This document shows, piece by piece, positions 6,794 to 15,356 of a stretch of 37,371 nt of DNA. Within the stretch, counting starts at the first letter, position 1, and each line of letters starts with the position of its first letter. A model generated the notes under the pieces. The model worked only from the letters and a program-made list of their open reading frames with translations. It searched no databases and was not told where the DNA came from. Origin of the DNA: an uncultured Pseudomonadota bacterium (lineage in GTDB: Bacteria; Pseudomonadota; Alphaproteobacteria; RF32; CAG-239); NCBI GenBank assembly GCA_902763905.1, contig CACWUA010000006.1, forward strand, positions 1 to 37,371. Direction: 5' to 3'. Both the position numbers and the translations under genes were made by a program.

Positions 6794-7660
6794 ATGACAA
6801 ACAAATTAAGTTTATTGTTGCTGCCGGCGCTGGTTTTGGTTGCGGCTGCGCGCAACGCATCCGCTGCCGATTATCAGCAATACGGCTGGATTGCCGAGCT
6901 GAAAAAAGCCGGCGTGGAACTTTCTTCCACCAAAATCAAAAACTCTGAAGAATACAGAAGCTCGCCGAATGCCGAATTAAGCGGTAACAGCGAGAGTCTG
7001 GTTAAAGGAATCTTTGACTTTTCTTTGATTAATCAACAAGCTGCCTATAAATGGGATAATAACATTTTTATGGAATACGGCAAAACCAAAGTTCATCAGA
7101 ATAACGGTCCGGCGATTGAAAACGAAACCGCCGACAAGATTTTGCTTTCAACCGATTATGCCATGAAAGTATGGCGTTATTGGGATGCCGATGTCGGCCC
7201 GTTCGTACAGGGCGCTTATCAGACCGAATTTGACCCGAACGATGATGCACCGCGCACCAAAATCATCCGCGGTATGGCCGGTATGAAAATGTTTGACGGT
7301 CCGATTATCAAAAACCTTTATGCCGGTTTGGTCGGCGAATATGACTTTACATATAAGCACGACAAAACCAGAAAATGGGCTTACGAAATCGGTGCGGATG
7401 CGACTTATCCGTTGCGTGAAGGCATTAACTTCAACTTTACGTCTTATTTCCGCGATTACTTTGAATTCAGCAAATACAATCCGCGTGATTTCGACTATGA
7501 ATGGAACAACAAAGCGGATATGATGGTTGATATTTACAACGGCTTACAAATGGGTCCGTATATTCAATACTTCCGCGCCAAAGACCGCGGCTCCAACAAA
7601 TACGGCAGCAGCACCATCATCGGTGTTCAGGGCTCGTACGGCGGTTCTTGGGGTCTATAA
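6794..7660 (+). CDS. Predicted outer-membrane beta-barrel protein
   Basis: The protein has a clear Sec signal peptide (NK, hydrophobic LSLLLLPALVLVAAA, cleavage after NASA at about residue 25). The mature chain of ~263 residues has alternating polar/aromatic strands such as YKWDNNIFMEYGKT, YAMKVWRYWDADVGPFVQGAY, NLYAGLVGEYDFTYKH and INFNFTSYFRDYFEF, typical of a transmembrane beta barrel. It resembles DUF481/YdiY-like or DUF3078-like barrels in general character, but no family is assigned firmly. It does not end in the aromatic residue usual for outer-membrane proteins (ends GSWGL), though the W two residues earlier may serve. The ATG follows AAAGGA; a strong terminator follows, so it is monocistronic. 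Confidence 0.75.
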   Translation: MTNKLSLLLLPALVLVAAARNASAADYQQYGWIAELKKAGVELSSTKIKNSEEYRSSPNAELSGNSESLVKGIFDFSLINQQAAYKWDNNIFMEYGKTKVHQNNGPAIENETADKILLSTDYAMKVWRYWDADVGPFVQGAYQTEFDPNDDAPRTKIIRGMAGMKMFDGPIIKNLYAGLVGEYDFTYKHDKTRKWAYEIGADATYPLREGINFNFTSYFRDYFEFSKYNPRDFDYEWNNKADMMVDIYNGLQMGPYIQYFRAKDRGSNKYGSSTIIGVQGSYGGSWGL

Positions 7661-7680
7661 TTCAAATACGCCAAAACAAA

Positions 7681-7709
7681 AACGCTTCGATATTCTCGAG
7701 GCGTTTTTT
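7681..7709 (+). terminator. Intrinsic terminator of the outer-membrane protein gene
   Basis: AACGCTTCGA (7681-7690) pairs with TCGAGGCGTT (7696-7705) around TATTC, a ten-pair stem with one G-U, followed by a T run. It isolates the upstream gene from leuS. Confidence 0.9.
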
Positions 7710-7819
7710 ATATCATACATTCATTTGTGTATAATGCGGTTATGCGTTGAAATTTACAAATTATTGTGCTAATTTTGCTGTAATTGTTTTGTAATGTATA
7801 TTAATCAGAGGAAAAATCA

Positions 7820-10312
7820 ATGTCGGGAAACGCACGATATAATGGTAAAGAAACTTGGGAAGAATGGCGCAAAACTTGGCAAAATGAAGAACGCTACAAC
7901 TTCCGCACCATCGAGAAAAAATGGCAAAAAATTTGGGAAGACGAAAAAGCTTATAAGGTAGAAATCGACCATAACAAAGAAAAATTCTATGCTTTGGTTG
8001 AATTTCCGTATCCGTCGGGAGCCGGTTTACACGTCGGCCATCCGCGCTCATACACCGCGCTTGATGTGATTGCTCGTAAAAAGCGTATGCAGGGCTTAAA
8101 CGTTCTGTATCCGATGGGCTTTGACGCCTTTGGTCTGCCGGCGGAAAACTATGCCATCAAAACCGGTGTCCATCCGGCGGTTTCCACTAAACAAAATATC
8201 GAAACTTTTACACGTCAACTTAAATCACTCGGTTTTTCGTTTGATTGGGATAGATGCTTCAACACTTGCGATCCGGAATATTACAAATGGACGCAATGGA
8301 TGTTTATTCAATTCTGGAAACATGGTTTGGCCTATAAAGATAAAATGGCGATTAACTGGTGTCCTTCCTGCAAAGTAGGTTTAGCCAACGAAGAAGTGGT
8401 CAACGGCCATTGCGAACGTTGCGGTGCCGAAGTTGTCCGCCGCGATAAAGAACAATGGATGCTCGCCATTACCAAATATGCCGACCGTCTGATTAACGAC
8501 ATAGAAACGGTTGATTTTATTGACCGTGTAAAGTCGACACAAATTAACTGGATCGGACGTTCCGAAGGTGCTGAGTTGGAATTTGAACTGACCGATAACA
8601 ACGGTAACAATCTAGGTAAAAAAATGGTGGTTTACACTACCCGTCCGGATACGATTTTCGGTGCGACTTATTGCGTTATGGCTCCGGAACACGCTTTTGT
8701 GGCCGAATTGATGAACAAATTTGAAAACGCGGCCGAAGTGCAGAATTACGTCAACGAAACAGCCAAAAAATCAGAGTTACAACGCACGGCCGACACCACC
8801 AAAACCGGTGTGGAATTAAAAGGTATTAAAGCCCGCAATCCATATACCGGCACTTTGATTCCGGTATTTATATCCGATTATGTTCTGACCGGATACGGCA
8901 CCGGCGCAATTATGGCGGTTCCGGCGCACGACCAACGTGACTATGATTTTGCCAAAGTGTTCAATTTGCCGATTATTCAGGTGTTGGCCGGCGGTGATAT
9001 CTCTAAAGAAGCATGGGAAGAAGACGGTACGCACATCAACTCCGGTTTTATGGACGGTATGGATAAAAAAGATGCTATGGCCGCAGCCATCAAATATGCC
9101 GAAGAACACGGCTTTGGTCACGCCAAAGTCAATTTCAAACTGCGCGACTGGGTATTCTCGCGGCAACGCTATTGGGGCGAACCGATTCCGATGGTTTATT
9201 GCGAACATTGCGGTTGGCAACCTGTTCCGGAAGATCAACTGCCGTTAACTCTGCCCGATGTGCCGGATTATCGCCCGAACGACAACGGCGATTCCCCTCT
9301 GGCCAATGCCACCGAATGGGTAAACACCACTTGTCCGAAATGCGGCGGTCATGCGCGACGCGAAACCGATGTAATGCCGAACTGGGCAGGCTCATCGTGG
9401 TATTTCTTGCGCTATTGCGACCCGCATAACGATAAAGAATTTGCCTCACCGGAAGCCTTAAAATATTGGATGAATGTCGATTGGTACAACGGCGGTATGG
9501 AACACACCACACTCCACCTTTTGTATTCGCGTTTCTGGCACAAATTCCTTTACGATTGCGGCTATGTGCCGATGCCGGAGCCGTATCAAAAGCGCACTTC
9601 GCACGGTATGATTCTGGCTGCCGACGGCGAAAAAATGAGCAAATCGCGCGGCAACGTAGTTAATCCGGACGAGATTGTCGAAAACTACGGTGCCGATACC
9701 TTCCGTCTGTATGAAATGTTCATCGGTCCGTTTGACCAAGTGGCAAGCTGGTCGGAAGAGAGCTTAAACGGCGTATATCGCTTTGTCAGCCGTGTTTACA
9801 GCCTGTTTACCAAGGTTTATGCCGATAAAGACGTACCGCTGAATAGCGACGATTTACGTGAAATGCACCGTTGCATTATTGACGTTTCCGAGCGTATCGA
9901 GCAAATGAAGTTCAACACCGCGGTTTCGGCTTTGATGACCTATGTCAACTATCTCGGCAACAAAGATAAAATTCCGGCAACCATGTATGAAACTTTGTTG
10001 AAACTCCTCTCGCCGTTTACTCCGCATCTGGCGGAAGAAATGTGGGCTCGTTTAGGACACAATACTCTGATTGTTGCCGAAAGCTGGCCTGTGGGTGATG
10101 CCAAACTGGCGGAGAACAATGTAGTTACCATCGGCGTACAGATGAACGGCAAAATGCGCGGCACCATTACCATTGCCAAAGATGCCGCCAACGACGTGGC
10201 CGAAGCCGAAGCCTTAAAGCTTGAAAATGTGGCTCGCCAGCTTGAAGGTAAAACCATCAAGAAAGTGATTGTGGTACCAAATAAAATCGTTAATATTGTA
10301 GTAGGAATGTAA
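7820..10312 (+). CDS. leuS: Leucyl-tRNA synthetase
   Basis: LeuRS charges tRNA-Leu. The 830-residue protein has the class I signatures: HIGH-type HVGH at 71-74 (after FPYPSGAGL) and KMSKS near residue 604 (GEKMSKSRGN). In between are a zinc-binding segment CPSCKVG...CERCGAE, the CP1 editing domain (TTRPDTIFGATYCVMAPEH, then VPAHDQRDYDFAKVF with the editing Asp), and the catalytic RDWVFSRQRYWGEPIP. The anticodon-binding domain follows and ends VVPNKIVNIVV. A ~25-residue N-terminal extension precedes the usual YNFRTIEKKWQ start, but AGAGGAA just before the ATG at 7820 supports it. It is followed six bases later by lptE, giving the alphaproteobacterial order leuS-lptE-holA. Confidence 0.97.
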   Translation: MSGNARYNGKETWEEWRKTWQNEERYNFRTIEKKWQKIWEDEKAYKVEIDHNKEKFYALVEFPYPSGAGLHVGHPRSYTALDVIARKKRMQGLNVLYPMGFDAFGLPAENYAIKTGVHPAVSTKQNIETFTRQLKSLGFSFDWDRCFNTCDPEYYKWTQWMFIQFWKHGLAYKDKMAINWCPSCKVGLANEEVVNGHCERCGAEVVRRDKEQWMLAITKYADRLINDIETVDFIDRVKSTQINWIGRSEGAELEFELTDNNGNNLGKKMVVYTTRPDTIFGATYCVMAPEHAFVAELMNKFENAAEVQNYVNETAKKSELQRTADTTKTGVELKGIKARNPYTGTLIPVFISDYVLTGYGTGAIMAVPAHDQRDYDFAKVFNLPIIQVLAGGDISKEAWEEDGTHINSGFMDGMDKKDAMAAAIKYAEEHGFGHAKVNFKLRDWVFSRQRYWGEPIPMVYCEHCGWQPVPEDQLPLTLPDVPDYRPNDNGDSPLANATEWVNTTCPKCGGHARRETDVMPNWAGSSWYFLRYCDPHNDKEFASPEALKYWMNVDWYNGGMEHTTLHLLYSRFWHKFLYDCGYVPMPEPYQKRTSHGMILAADGEKMSKSRGNVVNPDEIVENYGADTFRLYEMFIGPFDQVASWSEESLNGVYRFVSRVYSLFTKVYADKDVPLNSDDLREMHRCIIDVSERIEQMKFNTAVSALMTYVNYLGNKDKIPATMYETLLKLLSPFTPHLAEEMWARLGHNTLIVAESWPVGDAKLAENNVVTIGVQMNGKMRGTITIAKDAANDVAEAEALKLENVARQLEGKTIKKVIVVPNKIVNIVVGM

Positions 10313-10318
10313 AGCATT

Positions 10319-10882
10319 ATGAGAATTCGGAAAATATTAGGAGCGGCACTTCTTATGGAATGTCTTTCGGCTTGTGGTTTTGAACCATTATATGTTGAAA
10401 AAACAAGCGGAGATGATTTATGGTATTATAACAACCAGTATGATGCAGATATTGTCAAGGAAATGGCACAAATCAGAATCAATACCTCCGGCGGCCGTAT
10501 GGGACAACTGATTAAAAATGAGCTTATTGATATTTTGAATCCGTCCGGTGCTCCTAAAGGCTCCGAATATTTCTTAAAAATCAATGCACCTACGGCAAGT
10601 ACTGTTCAGCAGGCACTGCGCGACGACATCACTGCCACCCGTGAAAAGGTTACTTATAGGGTATCATACGAATTATGGAGCAACAAAAAAGGTAAACTGC
10701 TAAGTGCTAGCAGTTCCACTATCTTAAGTTATGACTTGCTTGATAATCCGTATTCTACTACCATGGATAAGAAAAAAATAAAAAAAGACGGTGCTAAAAT
10801 CATTGCCAACGACATAGCTTTGCGTATCGGTGCATACTTCCATTCACAAAAATCACAAACGGACAATCCGCATGAACCTTAA
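10319..10882 (+). CDS. lptE: LPS-assembly lipoprotein LptE
   Basis: LptE forms the plug of the LptD outer-membrane translocon that delivers lipopolysaccharide to the cell surface. The protein (187 residues) has a lipoprotein signal peptide with lipobox LSAC (Cys19) followed by GFEPLY, a hallmark of alphaproteobacterial LptE. The rest shows the alternating pattern of the family (RMGQLIKNELIDIL, EYFLKINAP, REKVTYRVSYELW). It lies between leuS and holA, the standard position in this group, and holA begins inside its last codons. The sequence family is divergent, so recognition rests on lipobox, length and position together. Confidence 0.88.
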   Translation: MRIRKILGAALLMECLSACGFEPLYVEKTSGDDLWYYNNQYDADIVKEMAQIRINTSGGRMGQLIKNELIDILNPSGAPKGSEYFLKINAPTASTVQQALRDDITATREKVTYRVSYELWSNKKGKLLSASSSTILSYDLLDNPYSTTMDKKKIKKDGAKIIANDIALRIGAYFHSQKSQTDNPHEP

Positions 10883-11894
10883 ACCGGCACAGCTTGAAAG
10901 TTTTTGCAAGCACCCTGATCCGGCCGTAAAATGCATTGTACTGTACGGCAGCAATGAGGGTGAGATATCCATGTTGCAAAAACAATGTGCCGTTGCTGCA
11001 TGCGAATCAACCGATGACGCTTTCCGCTACTGTCAGCTGCGCATGGAAGATATTTCCAAAGATGGCGGAGAAATCTATGCTGAGTTTCACTCTCAATCGC
11101 TTATCGGCGGTCGTCGTGCCGTAGTGATATTAAATGCCGATAATACTTTGGCTCCGCTTCTCAAATCAATGCTGCCGGAAACAACTTCGGAAAACCTACT
11201 GATATTAACATCTTCCACCTTAAAGAAAAATTCTTCGTTAATCACCTGGGCTAAAGATAGAAAAGATGTTATATTGGTCGGTTGTTATGAAGACAGAGAG
11301 ACGGATATTGCCGCCGACGCAGAAGCTATGTTACGCGCCAAAAAACTAACAGCTGATACCACAGTATTACAGGTTTTAAGTTCACGTTTATCGCCTGATC
11401 GCCGCTTAAATCAAAGTGAGATCGACAAACTTGAAATATATATGGGCGAACGCAAAAACGTGATGATATCCGATATTCAAAATGCCGTCAGTGATGTGGC
11501 TGGAGCAAACATTGAAGATTTATGCTATTTCACAGCCGGCGGAGATATTGCCAGAGCATGCTCCATGTATAATCGCTTACTTAAAGAAGGCGAAGAATCG
11601 GCAACTCTTGTCCGACAATTGGAATATCATTTCGAACGTCTATTGGAAACGGCGGCGCAAATTAACGATGGCAAATCAGCTGATGAAGCTACCAAATTTT
11701 TTAATCTTATATTTTATCGCAAAAATGATTTCTACAAACAGCTGCGTATTTGGAATACCGAACAGTTGCTCAGTGCTCTGAATATGCTTTACGAATGTGA
11801 ACGCAGTTGCAAAACCACCAATATGCCTGCCGAACAAATTGCCGGTTATACAATCTTGCGTCTGGCCAAATTTGCCGCCAAAAATAATCACTGA
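10872..11894 (+). CDS. holA: DNA polymerase III subunit delta
   Basis: The delta subunit opens the beta sliding clamp within the clamp loader. The frame is open from 10830, but the ATG at 10872 gives the expected N-terminus (MNLKPAQLESFC) and an 11-nt overlap with lptE. The 340-residue protein has the AAA+ core beginning VKCIVLYGSNEGEI near residue 20, with a degenerate nucleotide site as in other delta proteins. It also has the ALLxxL-like lid and the C-terminal collar helices (LVRQLEYHFERLLE, QLLSALNMLYECERSCKT). No terminator is obvious after it, but a promoter for the next gene lies 30 bp downstream. Confidence 0.9.
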   Translation: MNLKPAQLESFCKHPDPAVKCIVLYGSNEGEISMLQKQCAVAACESTDDAFRYCQLRMEDISKDGGEIYAEFHSQSLIGGRRAVVILNADNTLAPLLKSMLPETTSENLLILTSSTLKKNSSLITWAKDRKDVILVGCYEDRETDIAADAEAMLRAKKLTADTTVLQVLSSRLSPDRRLNQSEIDKLEIYMGERKNVMISDIQNAVSDVAGANIEDLCYFTAGGDIARACSMYNRLLKEGEESATLVRQLEYHFERLLETAAQINDGKSADEATKFFNLIFYRKNDFYKQLRIWNTEQLLSALNMLYECERSCKTTNMPAEQIAGYTILRLAKFAAKNNH

Positions 11895-11922
11895 CATACA
11901 TTACACCTAAAAAATATACCCA

Positions 11923-11951
11923 TTGACAGCAGTGTAATAATGTGATATTTC
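11923..11951 (+). promoter_or_regulatory. Probable promoter of the DapB-like gene
   Basis: TTGACA (11923-11928), a 17-bp spacer ending TGA (extended -10), then TATTTC (11946-11951, weak). A seven-base inverted repeat ATTACAC (11900-11906) and GTGTAAT (11932-11938) brackets the -35 and could be an operator. Start site near 11958. Confidence 0.45.
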
Positions 11952-11982
11952 TAAATACATAAAATGTATTACTTAAATAAAA

Positions 11983-12795
11983 ATGCGTATGTATTATTTG
12001 GGAATTATCGGAGCTTTAAGCTCTTTGGGACAAGGTGTTATTGCCAAACTTAACGAACATCCGTCCGAATTTAAAATCGTTTTCAAGGTTGATGATAGAT
12101 ACCCGAAGAACAACTTACTCTCCGGAGAATTCAGAAACTTGGAACAGGTTCTGACACATAACATTAACCCTACTGTCGTATTAGATTTTGGGATTGCCGG
12201 CACGGTATTCGAGCGGGCAAAGTTTTATCGAGACTATGCCATGCCGGCCATTATGCAGTGTGCCTTCGGAAATGAAAAAAGCGATATTCTGCGAAACACC
12301 AGCACCATAGCCGGAAATGACTACGCTCCACTGATTTTGATACCTGATTTTTCCATTATCAAAGTTTTAATAATGAAAAATCTCAAAGGTTTGCTCAATT
12401 GTTTTGCCAGTGATGTTCAACGCATCAGAATCGATATTCTGTATAATACCGAGCGCTACAACAACCAAAATCAATGGCTTTACTGGGCAAATGTTATCAA
12501 TGAGGTACTGGGAAAACCGACCAACTATTATCGCGAACAGGGAAACACTCTTGATTGCGGCCTCGTACAGTACGGATTTATGCGTATAAATTCTTTGGAT
12601 AAAAATGAGGAGAGTATCAATCTGCAAATATTCAACTCTCAAAAGGATACTATATTCCGCTATGAGATGCAATACAATCTCCTCAGTTCCCGCATTAACG
12701 GTGCTATGAAAGTTCTTGATTGGTATTTATACCAAGATCATCACAAACCGCGGCTCAACAACCTGTTTAGTGACATGTTGACAGAACTTGTATAA
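11983..12795 (+). CDS. DapB-like protein lacking the reductase catalytic motifs
   Basis: Length (270 residues) and layout recall 4-hydroxy-tetrahydrodipicolinate reductase: an N-terminal nucleotide-binding start YYLGIIGALSSLGQGVI, PTVVLDFGIAGTVFERAKFYRDY where DapB has its VxxDFT segment, and IPDFSIIKVLI where DapB has PNFSxGVN. However, the GTTG-type loop, the His-His-x-x-K catalytic segment and the KxxSGT substrate loop of DapB are not visible. It is probably a sequence-diverged paralogue or a related Rossmann-fold protein with another role. The second ATG (11989) gives an equally good N-terminus. No Shine-Dalgarno sequence is evident. It is a single-gene unit with its own promoter and a strong terminator. 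Confidence 0.6.
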   Translation: MRMYYLGIIGALSSLGQGVIAKLNEHPSEFKIVFKVDDRYPKNNLLSGEFRNLEQVLTHNINPTVVLDFGIAGTVFERAKFYRDYAMPAIMQCAFGNEKSDILRNTSTIAGNDYAPLILIPDFSIIKVLIMKNLKGLLNCFASDVQRIRIDILYNTERYNNQNQWLYWANVINEVLGKPTNYYREQGNTLDCGLVQYGFMRINSLDKNEESINLQIFNSQKDTIFRYEMQYNLLSSRINGAMKVLDWYLYQDHHKPRLNNLFSDMLTELV

Positions 12796-12833
12796 ATAAA
12801 AAATCACCGGCATAAATACCGGTGATTTTTTAT
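12796..12833. terminator. Bidirectional terminator between convergent genes
   Basis: ATAAAAAATCACCGG (12796-12810) pairs with its complement (12819-12833) around an eight-base loop; each side gives a GC-rich core followed by a T-rich run. It serves the DapB-like gene on the plus strand and the small gene ending at 12830 on the minus strand. Confidence 0.9.
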
Positions 12834-13141
12834 TTGTCAAGCAGTTGAGATTCCTTAAATAGAATCATATTCCAACAATAATAAAGATAATCATCAAGTT
12901 TTTGCGATATAACTTGATTTTTTGGTAAAACACCTGTCTGCGCGTCCTTATTGGGCACACAACGACGCATAATTTCATTACGGCACCAAGACGGCACCTC
13001 TACTCCAAGCTGAAGTTCACTCGCTTTCTCACAACTGCGAGCATCTCTGATAACATACTTCATACCGTCGTCATCCATAATCAACGATACTGTTATATAT
13101 TCGGAGATTTGTTCGTTGATGATTTTAATAAATATTTTCAT
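12830..13141 (-). CDS. Hypothetical protein, 103 residues
   Basis: Not recognised. The chain is soluble and mixed, with MDDDGMKYVIRDARSCEKASEL near the N-terminus, an IMRRC segment and a C-terminal helix (LDDYLYYCWNMILFKE). It contains four cysteines in no metal-site pattern. The frame is open up to 13228, but a TATAAT (minus strand, 13225-13220) lies just inside that longer ORF. The ATG at 13141 with a weak GTGA before it is therefore preferred. It ends inside the bidirectional terminator and stands alone. Confidence 0.55.
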   Translation of the reverse strand: MKIFIKIINEQISEYITVSLIMDDDGMKYVIRDARSCEKASELQLGVEVPSWCRNEIMRRCVPNKDAQTGVLPKNQVISQKLDDYLYYCWNMILFKESQLLDK

Positions 13142-13228
13142 AATTTCACAATTATTTAATTTCAAACCGATACTAACATATCTATTTTCGGCGTCAACTT
13201 TTTTCTTCACTGAATAAAAATTATACAC

Positions 13229-13257
13229 TTGACAACTTTCTGATAAATGAATATAAT
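13229..13257 (+). promoter_or_regulatory. Perfect consensus sigma70 promoter
   Basis: TTGACA (13229-13234), exactly 17 bp, TATAAT (13252-13257). Every position of both hexamers matches the consensus. The start site would be near 13264, about 27 nt upstream of the 86-residue ORF at 13291. Confidence 0.8.
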
Positions 13258-13290
13258 AACAAATTGTGAAAAATATTATTTAGTTACAAT

Positions 13291-13551
13291 ATGAGTGAAA
13301 ACAAAAAAACAAGCGGGCTTTTACTGCCCTTGCGCCTTATCAGCCAGTCACTTAAAACGGAATCTAAGAACAGCCACGTTATCCGCAACGGCATCGTCAA
13401 GATGTTAGAGGATAAGATGGACGAAGTGGAAACCATCCCCGTGGATGAAATTTCGAAAATCAAGACACTGCTGCAAAAGATAGCGCCGGCAGAGCCCAAG
13501 GTTGCGGAGGAAGTCAATCAGATGATTGCCAAGTTCCACCCCAACCTCTGA
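13291..13551 (+). CDS. Small hypothetical protein, 86 residues, strongly promoted
   Basis: Not recognised. The protein is charged and mostly helical in appearance: an N-terminal basic stretch, KSNSHVIRNGIVKMLEDKMDEVETIPVDE type segments, then ISKIKTLLQKIAPAEPKVAEEVNQMIAKF. It has no signal peptide or membrane segment. It sits in a complete transcription unit: a perfect consensus promoter, a ~27-nt leader and a terminator seven bases after the stop. No Shine-Dalgarno sequence is visible before the ATG. Its base composition and use of AAG, CTG, ATC and CCC codons are visibly GC-richer than in neighbouring genes, which may reflect high expression or transfer. Confidence 0.65.
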   Translation: MSENKKTSGLLLPLRLISQSLKTESKNSHVIRNGIVKMLEDKMDEVETIPVDEISKIKTLLQKIAPAEPKVAEEVNQMIAKFHPNL

Positions 13552-13557
13552 GATGAC

Positions 13558-13599
13558 AGAGCCATTCGTTCTTTATGAACGTCTGGCTCTTTTATTTTT
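13558..13599 (+). terminator. Intrinsic terminator after the 86-residue gene
   Basis: AGAGCCA (13558-13564) pairs with TGGCTCT (13584-13590), with an inner GTTC/GAAC stem, followed by TTTATTTTT. It overlaps the 3' end of the convergent cobB gene. Confidence 0.85.
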
Positions 13600-14305
13600 C
13601 CGCTAGTAATTTATTCACAAATTCCGGCAACGTAGTACCGGCCGGACCGTAAATATGCTCATCAAACATTCGGTTATTTGAGGTTTTTTCCATATTAAAC
13701 TCATAAGTATCCGCCCCGAACATCTTGGCTATTTGCACAAATCCGGCTGCCGGATACACCACCCCAGACGTACCGATTGATAAAAACAAATCACAGGTGC
13801 GCAACAGATTATCCACCTTATCCATATATAATAAATCTTCGCCGAAAAACACAATATTCGGCTTCAACACCGCCGCAACTCCGCAATTTTTGCACACATC
13901 TTCGGAACTGAATTCGCCCCAAGTTTCAAAAACATGACCGCAATTTAAGCAGCGCATCTGGTTAATCTGCCCGTGAATATGATATACGTTTTTGTTGCCG
14001 GCCTTTTCGTGCAAAGTATCGACATTTTGCGTCACCACGCTGATATTTGCCGGATATTTTTCCTGCAGAGTTGTAATCGCCTTATGTGCCGCATTGGGCT
14101 GAGCATTAAATAACTCCGGCCGCATTTCGTTATAAAACTCGTGCACATAATCGGGGTTGCGATAAAACGCCTCAATGGTGGCCACATCTTCCACACGATG
14201 CTTATTCCACAACCCGTCTTCGCTGCGAAAAGTTGCCAATCCGGATTCGGCAGAAATACCGGCACCGGTCAAAATCACAATATTTTTATACTTGTGCATC
14301 ACCAC
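13592..14305 (-). CDS. cobB: NAD-dependent protein deacylase, Sir2 family
   Basis: Sirtuins remove acyl groups from lysines, consuming NAD. The 237-residue protein shows GAGISAESGLATFRSEDGLW (NAD loop, residues 15-34), TQNVDTLHEKAG, the catalytic His in VYHIHGQ, a zinc site of two CxxC pairs (CLNC and CKNC), NIVFFGE, SIGTSGVVYPAAG and EFNMEKTSN. The start is GTG at 14305, six bases after GAGG; this overlaps the murG 3' end by 20 nt, so the genes are coupled. An ATG at 14299 is the alternative. It closes a two-gene murG-cobB unit and faces the small gene at 13291. Confidence 0.94.
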   Translation of the reverse strand: MVMHKYKNIVILTGAGISAESGLATFRSEDGLWNKHRVEDVATIEAFYRNPDYVHEFYNEMRPELFNAQPNAAHKAITTLQEKYPANISVVTQNVDTLHEKAGNKNVYHIHGQINQMRCLNCGHVFETWGEFSSEDVCKNCGVAAVLKPNIVFFGEDLLYMDKVDNLLRTCDLFLSIGTSGVVYPAAGFVQIAKMFGADTYEFNMEKTSNNRMFDEHIYGPAGTTLPEFVNKLLAEK

Positions 14306-15356
14306 AAATTACCTCAAACAATTCCCGATTACTGGTGCGCTTCCACTCGGCATTCTCCATATTGGTGATATAATCTTGCCGATATTTGAACACATTATCA
14401 ACTGCCGTCAACAAATCGGTTTCTACTTTATCGTCCGTCAGAATCTCGGCAAACCCCTGTTTTTGAAATGATTTGGCATTAAGCGATTGTTCACCGCGGC
14501 TGGATGTTGACGGTAACGGTACCAACAGCATCGGCTTTTTCTGGCTCAACAGCTCAAAAATTGCATTGGAACCGGAACGCGAAACAACCACATCGGCCAA
14601 TGCCATCAAATCCTTAAATTCTTTATCCACAAATTCAAACGGCGCATATCCTTCACAACGTGCCAATGCCGTCTGCCCTTTGCCGCAAATATGGATAATC
14701 TGATATTTTTCAAGCAGCGCCTCCAGATTTTTGATTACGGCATTATTTATGCTTTTGGCTCCGAGTGAACCGCCGACAAACATCAGCACCGGCTTATCCG
14801 ACTTAAAATTGCACATATCACGGGCCTTTTCCGCATCGCCGTTATTAAGCCGGTCGGTCAGCACCGGCCCCACGCAGTGCACCTTGTTTTTATCGCTCAC
14901 ATAATCGGCCGTATCGGCAAAAGTGGTAAAAAAGGTACTGACAAACGGCAACGACATTTTATTGGCCAGCCCAGGGGTAACGTCGGATTCGTGCATATAA
15001 ATCTTTTTATTGCCGTTGAGCCAAGCCCCGAACACCACCGGAAACGACACAAATCCGCCCTTGGAAAACACTACATCCGGCTTTTCTTTGCGGATAATAT
15101 TCCACGCTTCAAACACCCCGAGCGGCACCCGCATCGCATCCTTGAAATTTTCCCACGAAAAATAGCGACGCAATTTTCCCGTGGCAATTGCATAATATTT
15201 AACTCCGTTGATTTTTTTAATCAGCTCATTTTCGATACCATTTTTAGAACCGATATAAACAACTTCCCATCCGTCTTGCAAAAACAAAGGAATCAAGCCC
15301 AAATTCAACGTTACATGGCCGCCCGAACCGCCGCCGGTAAAGATTATTTTTTTCAT
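14286..15356 (-). CDS. murG: MurG-type UDP-GlcNAc:lipid I glycosyltransferase
   Basis: MurG adds GlcNAc to lipid I at the inner face of the cytoplasmic membrane to make lipid II. The 356-residue protein has the GT-B N-terminal loop FTGGGSGGHVTLNLGLIP, GIENELI, KGGFVSFPVVFGAW, the HESDVTPGLANK segment, VGGSLGAKSINN at the domain junction, and the C-terminal donor site VVSRSGSNAIFELLSQKKPMLLVPLP. The frame is open to 15431, but the ATG at 15356 follows AAAGGAGGAAAC and starts MKKIIFTGGG, so it is chosen. It is not in a division/cell-wall cluster, as murG normally is in Proteobacteria, but next to a sirtuin. The wording of its motifs (GKLRRYFSWENF, HESDVTPGLANK) recalls Firmicutes-type MurG. Confidence 0.9.
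   Translation of the reverse strand: MKKIIFTGGGSGGHVTLNLGLIPLFLQDGWEVVYIGSKNGIENELIKKINGVKYYAIATGKLRRYFSWENFKDAMRVPLGVFEAWNIIRKEKPDVVFSKGGFVSFPVVFGAWLNGNKKIYMHESDVTPGLANKMSLPFVSTFFTTFADTADYVSDKNKVHCVGPVLTDRLNNGDAEKARDMCNFKSDKPVLMFVGGSLGAKSINNAVIKNLEALLEKYQIIHICGKGQTALARCEGYAPFEFVDKEFKDLMALADVVVSRSGSNAIFELLSQKKPMLLVPLPSTSSRGEQSLNAKSFQKQGFAEILTDDKVETDLLTAVDNVFKYRQDYITNMENAEWKRTSNRELFEVICGDAQV

Noticed and set aside
11900..11938. ATTACAC/GTGTAAT inverted repeat as holA terminator
   Set aside because: The 25-base loop and absence of a T run make a terminator unlikely; kept only as a possible operator.
13142..13228. N-terminal extension of the hypothetical gene at 12830
   Set aside because: A TATAAT in the opposite direction and poor ribosome-binding context indicate it is non-coding upstream DNA.
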